A stretch of DNA of 64,000 nt, taken from assembly GCA_020629315.1 (NCBI GenBank), contig JAHDDO010000001.1:108730-172729 (forward strand), written 5' to 3'. The stretch is from Saprospiraceae bacterium (GTDB lineage: Bacteria > Bacteroidota > Bacteroidia > Chitinophagales > Saprospiraceae). The notes under the pieces are model-generated. The model was not told the DNA's origin. It searched no databases and was given only the letters and a program-made list of their open reading frames with translations. Numbering within the stretch: the first letter of the stretch is position 1; each line of letters begins with the position of its first letter. Shown in pieces: positions 42,862 to 50,652 of this stretch. The translations under genes and the position numbers were made by a program.

Positions 42862-43551
42862 TTAGTTTGATGGCTCTTGTAATAAATCCATAAAATCAGT
42901 GGCTGTTCGTTCCATCTGGTAAATAACCTTGTCCACATTGGCAACCAAAATATTATATCCTACAAAGGCAAGGATACCTATGAATAGTCCACCTGCTGTT
43001 GTAAATAAAGCTTGGTAGATACCACCAGCTAACACATCCGGGGTTACATTTTGTTCCGAAGACATCTTGTAAAAGGCTAAGATCATACCCGTTACTGTTC
43101 CGAAGAAGCCTATCATTGGAGCCGCACCAGAAATATTCGCCAGTGAAGACAAGCCCTTTTCAAGTTTAAAAACCTCTAGATTACCTACATTTTCTATGGC
43201 AGCATCTATATCTCGGAGAGGCTTTCCTATTCGCTGCAAGCCTTTTTCAACCATTCTTGCGTATGGCGAATTGTTGGTTCTTGCTATAGCTTTGGCTCCT
43301 TCAATATTTCCTGAAGCGACCGCTGCTCTTATATTGTTAATAAATTGATCATCTATCCTACCTGCTTTCTTAATAGTAAGCCAACGCTCAATAAACAGAT
43401 ATAAGGCGATAAAAGAAAGAATTACCAGAATGGTGACAATAACTAATCCTAATATATCACCAAAGCTGCCATCCTTGTAAAGAAGTTTTATAATACTCAT
43501 TCTTTCAGCCTCGTCCTCGGCTTGAAGGAAAAAGAAAGATAAATTTATCAT
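42862..43551 (-). CDS. MotA/TolQ/ExbB-family proton-channel protein
   Basis: A 229-residue polytopic protein with three helices (about 33-54, then two near 140-165 and 180-205) and the family pattern 'ISGAAPMIGFFGTVTGMILAFYKM' and 'ALFTTAGGLFIGILAFVGYN'. It pairs with the two ExbD proteins to energise a TonB- or Tol-type transducer. A second in-frame ATG at codon 18 is a possible alternative start. First gene of the operon exbB-exbD-exbD-DUF1573. The cognate TonB could be the protein at 37076-37897, not adjacent. Confidence 0.92.
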   Translation of the reverse strand: MINLSFFFLQAEDEAERMSIIKLLYKDGSFGDILGLVIVTILVILSFIALYLFIERWLTIKKAGRIDDQFINNIRAAVASGNIEGAKAIARTNNSPYARMVEKGLQRIGKPLRDIDAAIENVGNLEVFKLEKGLSSLANISGAAPMIGFFGTVTGMILAFYKMSSEQNVTPDVLAGGIYQALFTTAGGLFIGILAFVGYNILVANVDKVIYQMERTATDFMDLLQEPSN

Positions 43552-43685
43552 TATGAAAATTTGTTATGTGTAAACGATACTTAGATCGGATTAAGTATAA
43601 AATCCCTGTGAAAATAGGGATAATGATACACATTACAAATTATTACTATGTGAATTACATGCTATAAGTAAAGGGCTTTAGTGAA

Positions 43686-43714
43686 AAAAAGCCAGCTTCA
43701 GAAACTGGCTTTTT
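43686..43714 (-). terminator. Intrinsic terminator after peroxiredoxin gene
   Basis: AAAAAGCCAG / CTGGCTTTTT ten-base stem with a nine-base loop. On the minus strand it is followed by seven T and begins 22 bases after the peroxiredoxin stop. The near symmetry means it could also work on the plus strand. Confidence 0.85.
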
Positions 43715-43736
43715 GATGTTTATATTTCTATTTTTT

Positions 43737-44369
43737 CTATCCAGGCTGCGCAGTATACCTTAAATATGGCTTGACTCTTCGTATTCCCTCAGGAAATCGT
43801 TTTTCCGCTTCTTCATCACTTACACTTGGAGAGATAATAACATCCTCCCCTTGTTGCCAATCAGCCGGCGTAGCCACCTTATGTTTAGCGGTAAGTTGCA
43901 GACTGTCAATGGTTCGTAATATTTCATCAAAATTTCGTCCTGTAGAAGGCGGATAAGTAAGACTTAATTTCACCTTCTTATCAGGTCCAATTACAAAAAC
44001 CGTTCGAACAGTCGCCTTTTCAGACACATTGGGAGCAATCATTTCATATAATTCTGCCACTTCTCTTTTTTCGTCTGCAATGATTGGAAATTGAAGATCT
44101 GTCTTTTGTGTCTCATTGATATCTTTGATCCAAGCTTTGTGTTCCTTGAGCGGATCGACAGAAATAGCAAGCACTTTTACATTTCTTTTTTCAAAGTCTT
44201 CTTTTAATTGTGACAAACGGCCCAATTCTGTGGTACACACAGGAGTAAAATCCGCTGGATGAGAAAATAAAACACCCCAACCTTCGCCAAGGTATTCATG
44301 AAATTGCAATACACCCTGAGTGGTATTGATCGTAAAGTTTGGTGCTATATCACCTAATGTAATAGCCAT
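43737..44369 (-). CDS. 1-Cys peroxiredoxin (Prx6/AhpC-TSA family)
   Basis: A 210-residue thioredoxin-fold peroxidase. The peroxidatic Cys45 lies in 'HPADFTPVCTTELG'. The C-terminal extension 'GIRRVKPYLRYTAQPG' is that of the Prx6 (1-Cys) group. It reduces peroxides in the cytoplasm. It is preceded by a poly-cysteine leader ORF and an intrinsic terminator (44397-44536), which suggests control by cysteine supply through attenuation. Transcription appears to end at 43686-43714, so it is a single-gene unit. Confidence 0.95.
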   Translation of the reverse strand: MAITLGDIAPNFTINTTQGVLQFHEYLGEGWGVLFSHPADFTPVCTTELGRLSQLKEDFEKRNVKVLAISVDPLKEHKAWIKDINETQKTDLQFPIIADEKREVAELYEMIAPNVSEKATVRTVFVIGPDKKVKLSLTYPPSTGRNFDEILRTIDSLQLTAKHKVATPADWQQGEDVIISPSVSDEEAEKRFPEGIRRVKPYLRYTAQPG

Positions 44370-44396
44370 AATGCTTAAAAATTTAAAAGGTTACAT

Positions 44397-44429
44397 AAAA
44401 AAAGCCCTTCCTGAATGCAGGAAAGGCTT
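44397..44429 (-). terminator. Attenuator: intrinsic terminator between Cys leader and peroxiredoxin gene
   Basis: On the minus strand AAGCCTTTCCTG pairs with CAGGAAGGGCTT over 12 positions (one G-U) around loop CATT, followed by a T-run (44403-44397). It lies after the leader stop and 28 bases before the peroxiredoxin ATG, so it would block the gene unless bypassed. GCAGG in the leader (44474-44478) is complementary to CCTGC in the hairpin (44417-44421) and is a possible, short antiterminator. Confidence 0.88.
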
Positions 44430-44461
44430 ATCTAAAATTTTGCAAAATATATTTCTATACA

Positions 44462-44536
44462 CTACATAACTAACCTGCTAGATGTCGATAAACAACAGCA
44501 GCAGCAACAAAGAGTTATGTTCGTAATTTTTATCAT
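44462..44536 (-). CDS. Poly-cysteine leader peptide (attenuator ORF)
   Basis: A 24-codon ORF on the minus strand, too short for standard gene callers. It begins Met-Ile-Lys-Ile-Thr-Asn-Ile-Thr-Leu, then six consecutive Cys codons (10-15: TGT TGC TGC TGC TGT TGT), then Leu-Ser-Thr-Ser-Ser-Arg-Leu-Val-Met and TAG. Bases ACATAACT (codons 6-8) and AGTTATGT (codons 22-24) are exact complements, so the Cys run would sit in the loop of a long-range stem. The layout is that of amino-acid leader peptides (trp, his): ribosomes slow when Cys-tRNA is short and alter folding of the downstream terminator. The peptide itself probably has no function. Confidence 0.8.
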   Translation of the reverse strand: MIKITNITLCCCCCCLSTSSRLVM

Positions 44537-44542
44537 TGGACT

Positions 44543-44574
44543 ATAAAGTAAAACCATTAATCTGAATTAGTCAA
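44543..44574 (-). promoter_or_regulatory. Candidate promoter of Cys leader-peroxiredoxin unit
   Basis: On the minus strand TTG (44574-44572) and TACTTTAT (44550-44543) are 21 bases apart, resembling the Bacteroidota -33/-7 arrangement with a weak -7. Start of transcription would fall close to the leader ATG, giving almost no 5' leader. Confidence 0.35.
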
Positions 44575-44585
44575 TAGTTGATGCC

Positions 44586-45134
44586 CTATTCCGTTTCCGG
44601 TGCAAGTATTTCGACTTCAAAAACTAAAGGACTATTCGCTGGTATTAAATCCCCAAAGCCTCTGCTACCATAGGCTAATGGTGAAGGGATCAGCAAGGTG
44701 GACCTAGTACCCGGGTTCACCATGGTCAACCATTCATTCCAACCAGGAATCATTTGGCCTACATTAAACTGTAGAGGCTTTCCTCTTTTATAGCTAGAGT
44801 CAAACACATTTCCATTTAATAGATATCCTTTATAGTGGGCTGTTACCGGTCCTCCTTTTTGCAATAGTGGCCCTGAACCTTTTTGGTCAATCGTATAGTA
44901 TACTCCATTAGGTGTCCGCTGGCAGTCCAGATCATTGTCGACAGCATACTCTATTAAAACATTGTTATCCTTTTCTGCAATGCTCCCAGGGTTCGTTACA
45001 TAATGGGAATATAGATTTGATGCAACGATCTCTTTTGGAACCGAGATCTTTTCCGTGCTTCCTGGTTTCTTAGGTGCACTTTCGCAAGCCATAAATAACA
45101 TTGGAACAAAGAATAAAACTAATAACCTGTACAT
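44586..45134 (-). CDS. FKBP-type peptidyl-prolyl isomerase lipoprotein
   Basis: A 182-residue protein with a lipobox 'LFMAC' (Cys17) and a C-terminal FKBP domain: 'GGPVTAHYKGYLLNGNVFDSSYKRGKPLQFNVGQMIPGWNEWL', 'STLLIPSPLAYGSRGFGDLIPANSPLVFEVEIL'. It would assist protein folding in the periplasm or outer membrane. It is nine bases after the ABC ATPase gene, so it appears to be the last gene of the six-gene operon that starts at 50538. That suggests a helper role for the envelope-exposed partners, an inference from position. Confidence 0.9.
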   Translation of the reverse strand: MYRLLVLFFVPMLFMACESAPKKPGSTEKISVPKEIVASNLYSHYVTNPGSIAEKDNNVLIEYAVDNDLDCQRTPNGVYYTIDQKGSGPLLQKGGPVTAHYKGYLLNGNVFDSSYKRGKPLQFNVGQMIPGWNEWLTMVNPGTRSTLLIPSPLAYGSRGFGDLIPANSPLVFEVEILAPETE

Positions 45135-45143
45135 ATTTGTATT

Positions 45144-45947
45144 TTAAGTATTTGCCACTTTCATCATGGTATCTTCCACAAGATGCACGAGCTCAGTATA
45201 TCTAGGCCGTCTCTTGATCTCTTTGGTGCGTTGTAAAGGAAGATCTATCGGAATATGTTCTACAAATTTGGAAGGGGCATATTTCATAATATAGATGTCA
45301 TCAGCCAAGTAAACAGCTTCAGCAATATCATGAGTCACAAAGACAATTGTACTATGAAATTTGTGCCAAATCGAAGTGAGTAGCTCTTGCATCTGAAGAC
45401 GAGTACGAATGTCCAGGGCTCCAAATGGCTCATCCATCAATAAAATACTCGGGTTGGCCAATAAACTTCGAGCTATAGCTACCCGTTGCAACTGGCCACC
45501 TGATAGTGTCGGATATTGAGCATATTTATGTTGATGACCATCCAATCCTACTAATTTAACTAACTCCATCGCGCGCTCGTCACGATCTTTCTTTGATACA
45601 CCCTGATATCGAAGCGCTAAACCAATATTATCTAATACGGTCATCCAAGGGAGAGAAGAATACTGTTGGAAAACCATACTTACCCGTTTGTCTTTATTTA
45701 CAGGTACACCATCTACCTTCACTACACCTTCGGTAGGATCTTGAAGCCCTGCGATATATCGGAGTAAGGTAGATTTACCACATCCAGACATACCGAGAAT
45801 AACCACAAATTGGCCCTGATCTGGCTTATCTTCAATAATAAAATCAAGGTCCTTTATTATCCAGTTTTCTCCCCCATCGTAACTCTGTCCAGCCCCTCTG
45901 ATTTCAATTATATTTTTTTGATTTGGATCGTCTATAAATAGCTTCAT
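45144..45947 (-). CDS. ABC transporter ATP-binding protein (SsuB/TauB/NrtD-like)
   Basis: A 267-residue ATPase. Walker A is GMSGCGKST at 52-60, signature LSGGQ at 148-152, Walker B 'LLMDEP' with D172-E173, and the H-loop is in 'FVTHDIAEA'. The sequence is closest by eye to nitrate/sulfonate/taurine importers. It overlaps the permease gene by four bases (ATGA) and is followed by the FKBP gene. Its partner substrate-binding protein is fused to OmpA, so simple nutrient import is uncertain. Confidence 0.93.
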   Translation of the reverse strand: MKLFIDDPNQKNIIEIRGAGQSYDGGENWIIKDLDFIIEDKPDQGQFVVILGMSGCGKSTLLRYIAGLQDPTEGVVKVDGVPVNKDKRVSMVFQQYSSLPWMTVLDNIGLALRYQGVSKKDRDERAMELVKLVGLDGHQHKYAQYPTLSGGQLQRVAIARSLLANPSILLMDEPFGALDIRTRLQMQELLTSIWHKFHSTIVFVTHDIAEAVYLADDIYIMKYAPSKFVEHIPIDLPLQRTKEIKRRPRYTELVHLVEDTMMKVANT

Positions 45948-47026
45948 GTCACCTGGGTTTTGGGTTTAAATAAATGCCAGGCTTGATAGCCAATAATGGA
46001 AAGGAATATTACATGGACCACCCAACAAGTATCTTGGAAGAAGTAGTCCAAAATTTTCACATCAGAAAGAATGCCAGTAAACTCATTAATGGCAATAAGG
46101 ATATAAATCGCAAGCATACTCCAGAGCAAAATTTTGCCTCCAAACGAAATCAGCAATTTGATAGACTCAGGAATCTTAAGTTCTTTTTTGTATTTATCCT
46201 TAATCTGATATTTATGCGGAAAGAACTTTCTATCCATGGCCACAAATAATCGATCTTGAATGATACCTATTAAGATAAAAATCAACAGAATGGCGAAGGT
46301 CTTATCCGGTCGTCCTTGCCGTTTGGCTGCGAAGAAGATAAGTGAACCCAACCCTCCTTGACTGGCTATCCCTTCCGCTACGATGATATACGTCCAAGAT
46401 ATAGCCGTTAAAACTCTAATATCATCTGACAATTTCGATAACACAGATGGTATATAAACCGTAGTTATCGTTTGCCAAGCATTAGCTCCAATGGTGTACA
46501 CCGTCTTTAAATAGACGTCCTTCACCTCATTGATCCGTTGAATGACAACGGGTATGAGGTAAATCATGATACCAAATGCAAGAAAATTTATTTTTGAGGT
46601 CGATCCGATTCCAAAGGCAACTATAAATAATGAAGTAATGGCTGTAATCGGAATAAACCTAAACGCATCTACCGGCGACTGAAAACTAGCTCTAAAGATG
46701 GGAAACAAACCGATCAGAAAGCCTATGGGCAGCGAAAGCGCCAGTGACTTTATATAACCTCCCAAGTTAAAGCCTAAGGAAAGACATAGATTTTTAATCA
46801 ATTCATTTTCTCTAAGTAATTCTCCAAAGGCCGTGAAAACTTTACCAGGTGATGGTAAAATACTTGGCTGTACAGCAGGTACTTCCCCTCTCGTGAGTGC
46901 AATCCAGACTAATAGGATCAGCAAAAATCCTAGAATTCCGAATACAATACTTTGAATGGGAGAAATGGGCCCACGTAGGGCAAACATCCACTCTAAAGGT
47001 CTCTCTTTCCGTACGTTCTCTGCCAA
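45944..47026 (-). CDS. ABC transporter permease (SsuC-like) with extra C-terminal membrane region
   Basis: A 360-residue permease. The core (about 30-265) matches BPD_transp_1 permeases of the nitrate/sulfonate type, with an EAA-like loop 'YTIGANAWQTITTVYIPSVLSKL'. Unlike standard ~260-residue SsuC/TauC proteins it continues for ~95 residues, with a basic stretch ('HKYQIKDKYKKELKIPE') and two more hydrophobic helices. The start is TTG (47026); an in-frame ATG at codon 14 is possible. It lies ten bases after the OmpA-fusion gene. The additional segment may contact the PspA-like or OmpA partner; this is speculation. Confidence 0.88.
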   Translation of the reverse strand: MAENVRKERPLEWMFALRGPISPIQSIVFGILGFLLILLVWIALTRGEVPAVQPSILPSPGKVFTAFGELLRENELIKNLCLSLGFNLGGYIKSLALSLPIGFLIGLFPIFRASFQSPVDAFRFIPITAITSLFIVAFGIGSTSKINFLAFGIMIYLIPVVIQRINEVKDVYLKTVYTIGANAWQTITTVYIPSVLSKLSDDIRVLTAISWTYIIVAEGIASQGGLGSLIFFAAKRQGRPDKTFAILLIFILIGIIQDRLFVAMDRKFFPHKYQIKDKYKKELKIPESIKLLISFGGKILLWSMLAIYILIAINEFTGILSDVKILDYFFQDTCWVVHVIFLSIIGYQAWHLFKPKTQVT

Positions 47027-47036
47027 AATTCTTATA

Positions 47037-48677
47037 TCAATTGGCTATTAACTGGAATTCTGTTCGTCTATTTTTCGCTTTGCATGATTCGTTGGCGTTA
47101 CTTTCACAACCTGGGACAGGCTTATCTGGCCCATTACCAACAATTACAAATCGATTCCGATCCATAGAATATGCCTTTTCTAAGTAGTCGGCAACAGCTT
47201 GTGCTCGTTTTCTAGAGAGATTCATGTTCATCTCTCGGCCACCTACATTATCGGTATTTCCTTCAATCCGAACCCTTGCATTTGCAAATGACTTTGCTAC
47301 ATCTGCAAATTGTAAATCAATGATGGTTTTTGCATTGGCGCCCAATTCAAATTGACCAGAGTTAAAATTAATGGACACTGGTTTTACAGCAATCGGTGCG
47401 GCCGTTCTAACTTTTTCTGTAGCCGGCGTAAAAGTCTTACTTCGCTCCGCTGAATATCTTGAGCCAGTGAGTTTCTCATTGGCAGCCATGATTGATGACG
47501 TGTTTATAACGGTTCGCCAGCTAGGTGCTGCATTCTCAGAATCTCCTGTTTCTACAAAACTTTTAGACATCTTAGAATATAAGTCTTGTCCTTTTTGGCC
47601 TTTGTATTCACTATTCAGACCAAAGAAATTCATATTATCCCCATGTGAGGTCCAATAAACAGTAGACATCATTCCTTTTGCATCATCGACAGAAACACCA
47701 TTAAATTCGGCTAGGTATTTTGCTGCTTTTTCTTGATTTGCGGGATTTCTAAGTTCCGACACGCCCTTCATCCAGCCTTCGTAAAAAGCATCAAATTGCG
47801 CTTTTTTGTTTTTAATTACCTCATCCTTAGCCAACATGATATCGGCGATTACATGCGATTGATTTTCTGTAGTTAATAGAATTTTAGATCCAGCGACATC
47901 TCTTGTGGCTAGAATATCATCTGGGCTCCAAACGACTGCAGCATCTACATCAGCTGCTCTAAATAGCTCTGCCGCCTTCAAATTATCTGTGGTCTTGATT
48001 ACGTTAACGTCGGAATAGCTTAACCCTGCCGCTTCTAAGGATGTGATTAATAAGGTTTGTGCAGGTGAAGGAACGGCTACAGCAATCGTTTTACCTTTTA
48101 AATCATTAACCGTATTAATGCCACGTTTAACAATTATCGCGTCACCACCTCTGGACCAATCCACTTGAATGAAAGCTCTAGGCTTTAGCGCATTTATTTC
48201 TGCTGGTGCCGTATACAATGGAAAGGCATCCGCCGTTTGTACGATTATATCGTATTCATCAGCAATCCATGCATCCAACGCATTTAAAAGGTCGTTCTCC
48301 AACTTAAAGTCTACCTTAACACCATGCTCTCTAAAAAATCGACTTCTTTCATTAGCCGCAGCGCCTTCGTTATAATATAATCCTGGTGCATATCCACCCC
48401 ATGATACTAATTGTACCTTAAGGACATCATCAGAACCACTATTAGCTGTATTCTTCTTACCCGAATTTTTATCATTATTGCTACTTGAATTGGCAACACC
48501 GCTATTTCTATCTGATCCGGAATTTGCCCCTTGATCGCCAGCTGTTTGTTCGGCTTTTTCTTGGATACTTTGACCTAATTCAGTGTTATTGAGTACCCAA
48601 CGAGCGCCCAAGAAAATGATACCAAGAATCAATAATGTGATTAAAAGTTTCGAAAATGTTGTCAGTCTTCTAGCCAT
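47037..48677 (-). CDS. NMT1/SsuA-like substrate-binding protein fused to OmpA domain
   Basis: A 546-residue protein. A transmembrane/signal-anchor helix (about 9-27) is followed by an Asn/Ser/Gly-rich linker (about 40-85). A periplasmic binding protein of the nitrate/sulfonate (NMT1-like) type covers about 88-400 ('KVQLVSWGGYAPGLYYNEGAA', 'VNDLKGKTIAVAVPSPAQTLLITSLEAAGL', 'AAVVWSPDDI'). The last 112 residues (435-546) are an OmpA/MotB peptidoglycan-binding domain ('VRIEGNTDNVGGREMNMNLSRKRAQAV', 'NRRTEFQLI'). So the receptor seems tethered to the inner membrane and bound to cell wall. It sits in an operon with ABC permease and ATPase and a PspA-like protein. Confidence 0.9.
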   Translation of the reverse strand: MARRLTTFSKLLITLLILGIIFLGARWVLNNTELGQSIQEKAEQTAGDQGANSGSDRNSGVANSSSNNDKNSGKKNTANSGSDDVLKVQLVSWGGYAPGLYYNEGAAANERSRFFREHGVKVDFKLENDLLNALDAWIADEYDIIVQTADAFPLYTAPAEINALKPRAFIQVDWSRGGDAIIVKRGINTVNDLKGKTIAVAVPSPAQTLLITSLEAAGLSYSDVNVIKTTDNLKAAELFRAADVDAAVVWSPDDILATRDVAGSKILLTTENQSHVIADIMLAKDEVIKNKKAQFDAFYEGWMKGVSELRNPANQEKAAKYLAEFNGVSVDDAKGMMSTVYWTSHGDNMNFFGLNSEYKGQKGQDLYSKMSKSFVETGDSENAAPSWRTVINTSSIMAANEKLTGSRYSAERSKTFTPATEKVRTAAPIAVKPVSINFNSGQFELGANAKTIIDLQFADVAKSFANARVRIEGNTDNVGGREMNMNLSRKRAQAVADYLEKAYSMDRNRFVIVGNGPDKPVPGCESNANESCKAKNRRTEFQLIAN

Positions 48678-48699
48678 TGTTTATTTGCTTAATTAAAGA

Positions 48700-49725
48700 T
48701 TATTCGTCAAAATAATTATCATATTCATTCCCATCATCTGCATCCGCCTTGAGTGTTTCTTTAGGTCGATCTTCTAGGTCTAGAATATCGTTACCCATAA
48801 CTTCATTTAAGATATCTTCCTTCGCATCGCCTAATAATAGTGAATCTGCATCTGCTTCCCACTTTTCTAGCATTTTAAGGCCTTTTTCTTCAAATATCCC
48901 GTTTTGAATATCCATTGACCGCATAAATTCATCAGAAAGGTCCATGAATTGTTCCATCTCTCCCACTTTATTGCTGACATCTTCGGTTAACTGATCCATG
49001 GCTTGATCAAACATAGCTTTCTTATCAGAATCGCCTCGTATGATATTCATAGCAGACTTCATGGCACCATGACTGGCCTTAATTGCTTTTAATTCCTGTT
49101 CTTTTATCTTAACCTGATCCTCAATGTCTTCAGCCAAAATAGATGAGTTTTCTCTCATTTTATTTAGTACTCTATGCAAGACTTCCATTTGCTTTAGCAA
49201 GTCTTCTAGTTTTACATTAGAATCTCTCAATCGGCCGGCTTTACGAGACTTGAGAATCATAACCTGTTGGTTATTCGCTTGTTTAGCCTCACTAGCCAAC
49301 TGAATATTTTCTTTAATCTGTTGGCGATTGGTGTGAACCATTTCCATCAAGACATGCTTTTGAGATCGTAATTTACCCATTTGGCGAGTCATCTTTTTAA
49401 GATTGTACCGAAGGTCCTCAACATAGTTTTTGAGAATGGCAATAGGATCCATTTGTATGAACAAACCTGTAATCCATCTCATGGTGCTTTTAAACATATA
49501 GCTAACCAATGTTCGAGCCTTACGGTCTATGGCCAAATAGACTAAAACACCTAAAGCAAAAATACTGACATATAAACCTACCCCACTGGTGAGTGCTGTC
49601 ACAAGTCCTGCACCTAATATCCATGCTGCATACGCTGCTAGTCCAACAGCACCTGCTACAAAGATCCCTCCGGTAACACCTTCGGGCTTAGACCAAAATG
49701 ATTTTCCTTTTGATTTTTCTGCCAT
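48700..49725 (-). CDS. PspA-like coiled-coil membrane protein
   Basis: A 341-residue protein. The N-terminal ~70 residues contain two or three hydrophobic segments ('GGIFVAGAVGLAAYAAWILGAGL', 'LYVSIFALGVLVYLAI'). Then comes a ~200-residue helical region resembling PspA/IM30: 'DPIAILKNYVEDLRYNLKKMTRQMGKLRSQ', charged heptads, and 'AMKSAMNIIRGDSDKKAMFDQAMDQLTEDVSNKVGEMEQFMDLS'. An acidic tail ends it. PspA proteins polymerise on membranes under envelope stress. Unlike classic PspA this one has its own membrane anchor. It lies 22 bases before the OmpA-fusion gene. Family assignment is by resemblance only. Confidence 0.7.
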   Translation of the reverse strand: MAEKSKGKSFWSKPEGVTGGIFVAGAVGLAAYAAWILGAGLVTALTSGVGLYVSIFALGVLVYLAIDRKARTLVSYMFKSTMRWITGLFIQMDPIAILKNYVEDLRYNLKKMTRQMGKLRSQKHVLMEMVHTNRQQIKENIQLASEAKQANNQQVMILKSRKAGRLRDSNVKLEDLLKQMEVLHRVLNKMRENSSILAEDIEDQVKIKEQELKAIKASHGAMKSAMNIIRGDSDKKAMFDQAMDQLTEDVSNKVGEMEQFMDLSDEFMRSMDIQNGIFEEKGLKMLEKWEADADSLLLGDAKEDILNEVMGNDILDLEDRPKETLKADADDGNEYDNYFDE

Positions 49726-49848
49726 GAGATATCATTTGCCTTTGATTAGAAACAACAGGCAAATTACGAATAAAATGCAGGAAGGCATTAAAGAATTCCG
49801 CTATACTTGGATTTTCGATGAATAGGCCAAAAATATAGCCAAATCGCG

Positions 49849-50538
49849 CTACTTTAGGTATTGTTGAATAGCACTTACGTCCGCTTTGATCTGATTAACT
49901 ACACTATGATAGGCATTATAAAAGCCTTGTTTGGTTGCTTGAACTTTTGCATTCGCTTGATTCGCATTTTGCTTTTCAACTTCCAATTGTTTTTCAGCGG
50001 CGGCAATTTCTTTCTTTAGTTCTTCAATACGAGCCGTTTTTTGTTTTATAGCAGCTTCTGAATCTTTAATTTTTTGCTCACGAAGTGTAATCTGTTTTGA
50101 TTCTTGATTTTTAAAGGCTACCTCAAATTTTTGTTGCTCGTCTTTTAAAATATTTAAATAATGTTCTGCCGCGTTCAATATCTTATCTTCTGAAGCACCC
50201 ATTGTTTTAGCCATAGCCATGGCAGATTGATATCGCGTGGCTTCATCCATATCCATTTTATTTAATGATTGTAAGGATTGCTTAAATTCCAAATAATCAA
50301 ACCCGTCTAGGTTGTTCGCTTCTATGGCTCCTAATAACTTATCGACGAATTTTTCATTTGGCTTCCCATCCGCTTTAGGAACAGCTGCCGAGGGTTTTGA
50401 TGGCTCTAGTAGTTCATTTGCTTTGGCCAGTTCTGACTCTGATACTTCTAATTTTACTTCTTCTTCAGTCGTGGGTGCTTGCTTTTTCGGTGCATTCCCT
50501 TCTTCGACTATGAACAGTGACTTCAATTTTTTCAACAT
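49849..50538 (-). CDS. Coiled-coil protein, function unknown, first gene of ABC/PspA-like operon
   Basis: A 229-residue protein without signal peptide. Residues ~65-140 form a helical domain ('FVDKLLGAIEANNLDGFDYLEFKQSLQSL', 'AMAMAKTMGASEDKILNAAEHYLNIL'). A long coiled coil covers about 140-205 ('IKDSEAAIKQKTARIEELKKEIAAAEKQLEVEKQ'). The architecture suggests a cytoplasmic scaffold or membrane-binding partner. It lies 123 bases upstream of the PspA-like gene on the same strand and probably shares its transcript. No known family was recognised. Confidence 0.7.
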   Translation of the reverse strand: MLKKLKSLFIVEEGNAPKKQAPTTEEEVKLEVSESELAKANELLEPSKPSAAVPKADGKPNEKFVDKLLGAIEANNLDGFDYLEFKQSLQSLNKMDMDEATRYQSAMAMAKTMGASEDKILNAAEHYLNILKDEQQKFEVAFKNQESKQITLREQKIKDSEAAIKQKTARIEELKKEIAAAEKQLEVEKQNANQANAKVQATKQGFYNAYHSVVNQIKADVSAIQQYLK

Positions 50539-50652
50539 ATACCAAGCTTTATATTCATCAAATCAAAACTAAATTAGCTAAACTGTGGGGTGTAAACAAC
50601 TTTACTCGACGGAGGATTCATTTTATATATTTACATTCATAACCTTGTCCTA

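Noticed and set aside
44492-44509. CAG/CAA-like microsatellite
   Set aside because: On the minus strand it is the Cys codon run of the leader ORF, with start, stop and terminator in place, so a coding explanation is better.
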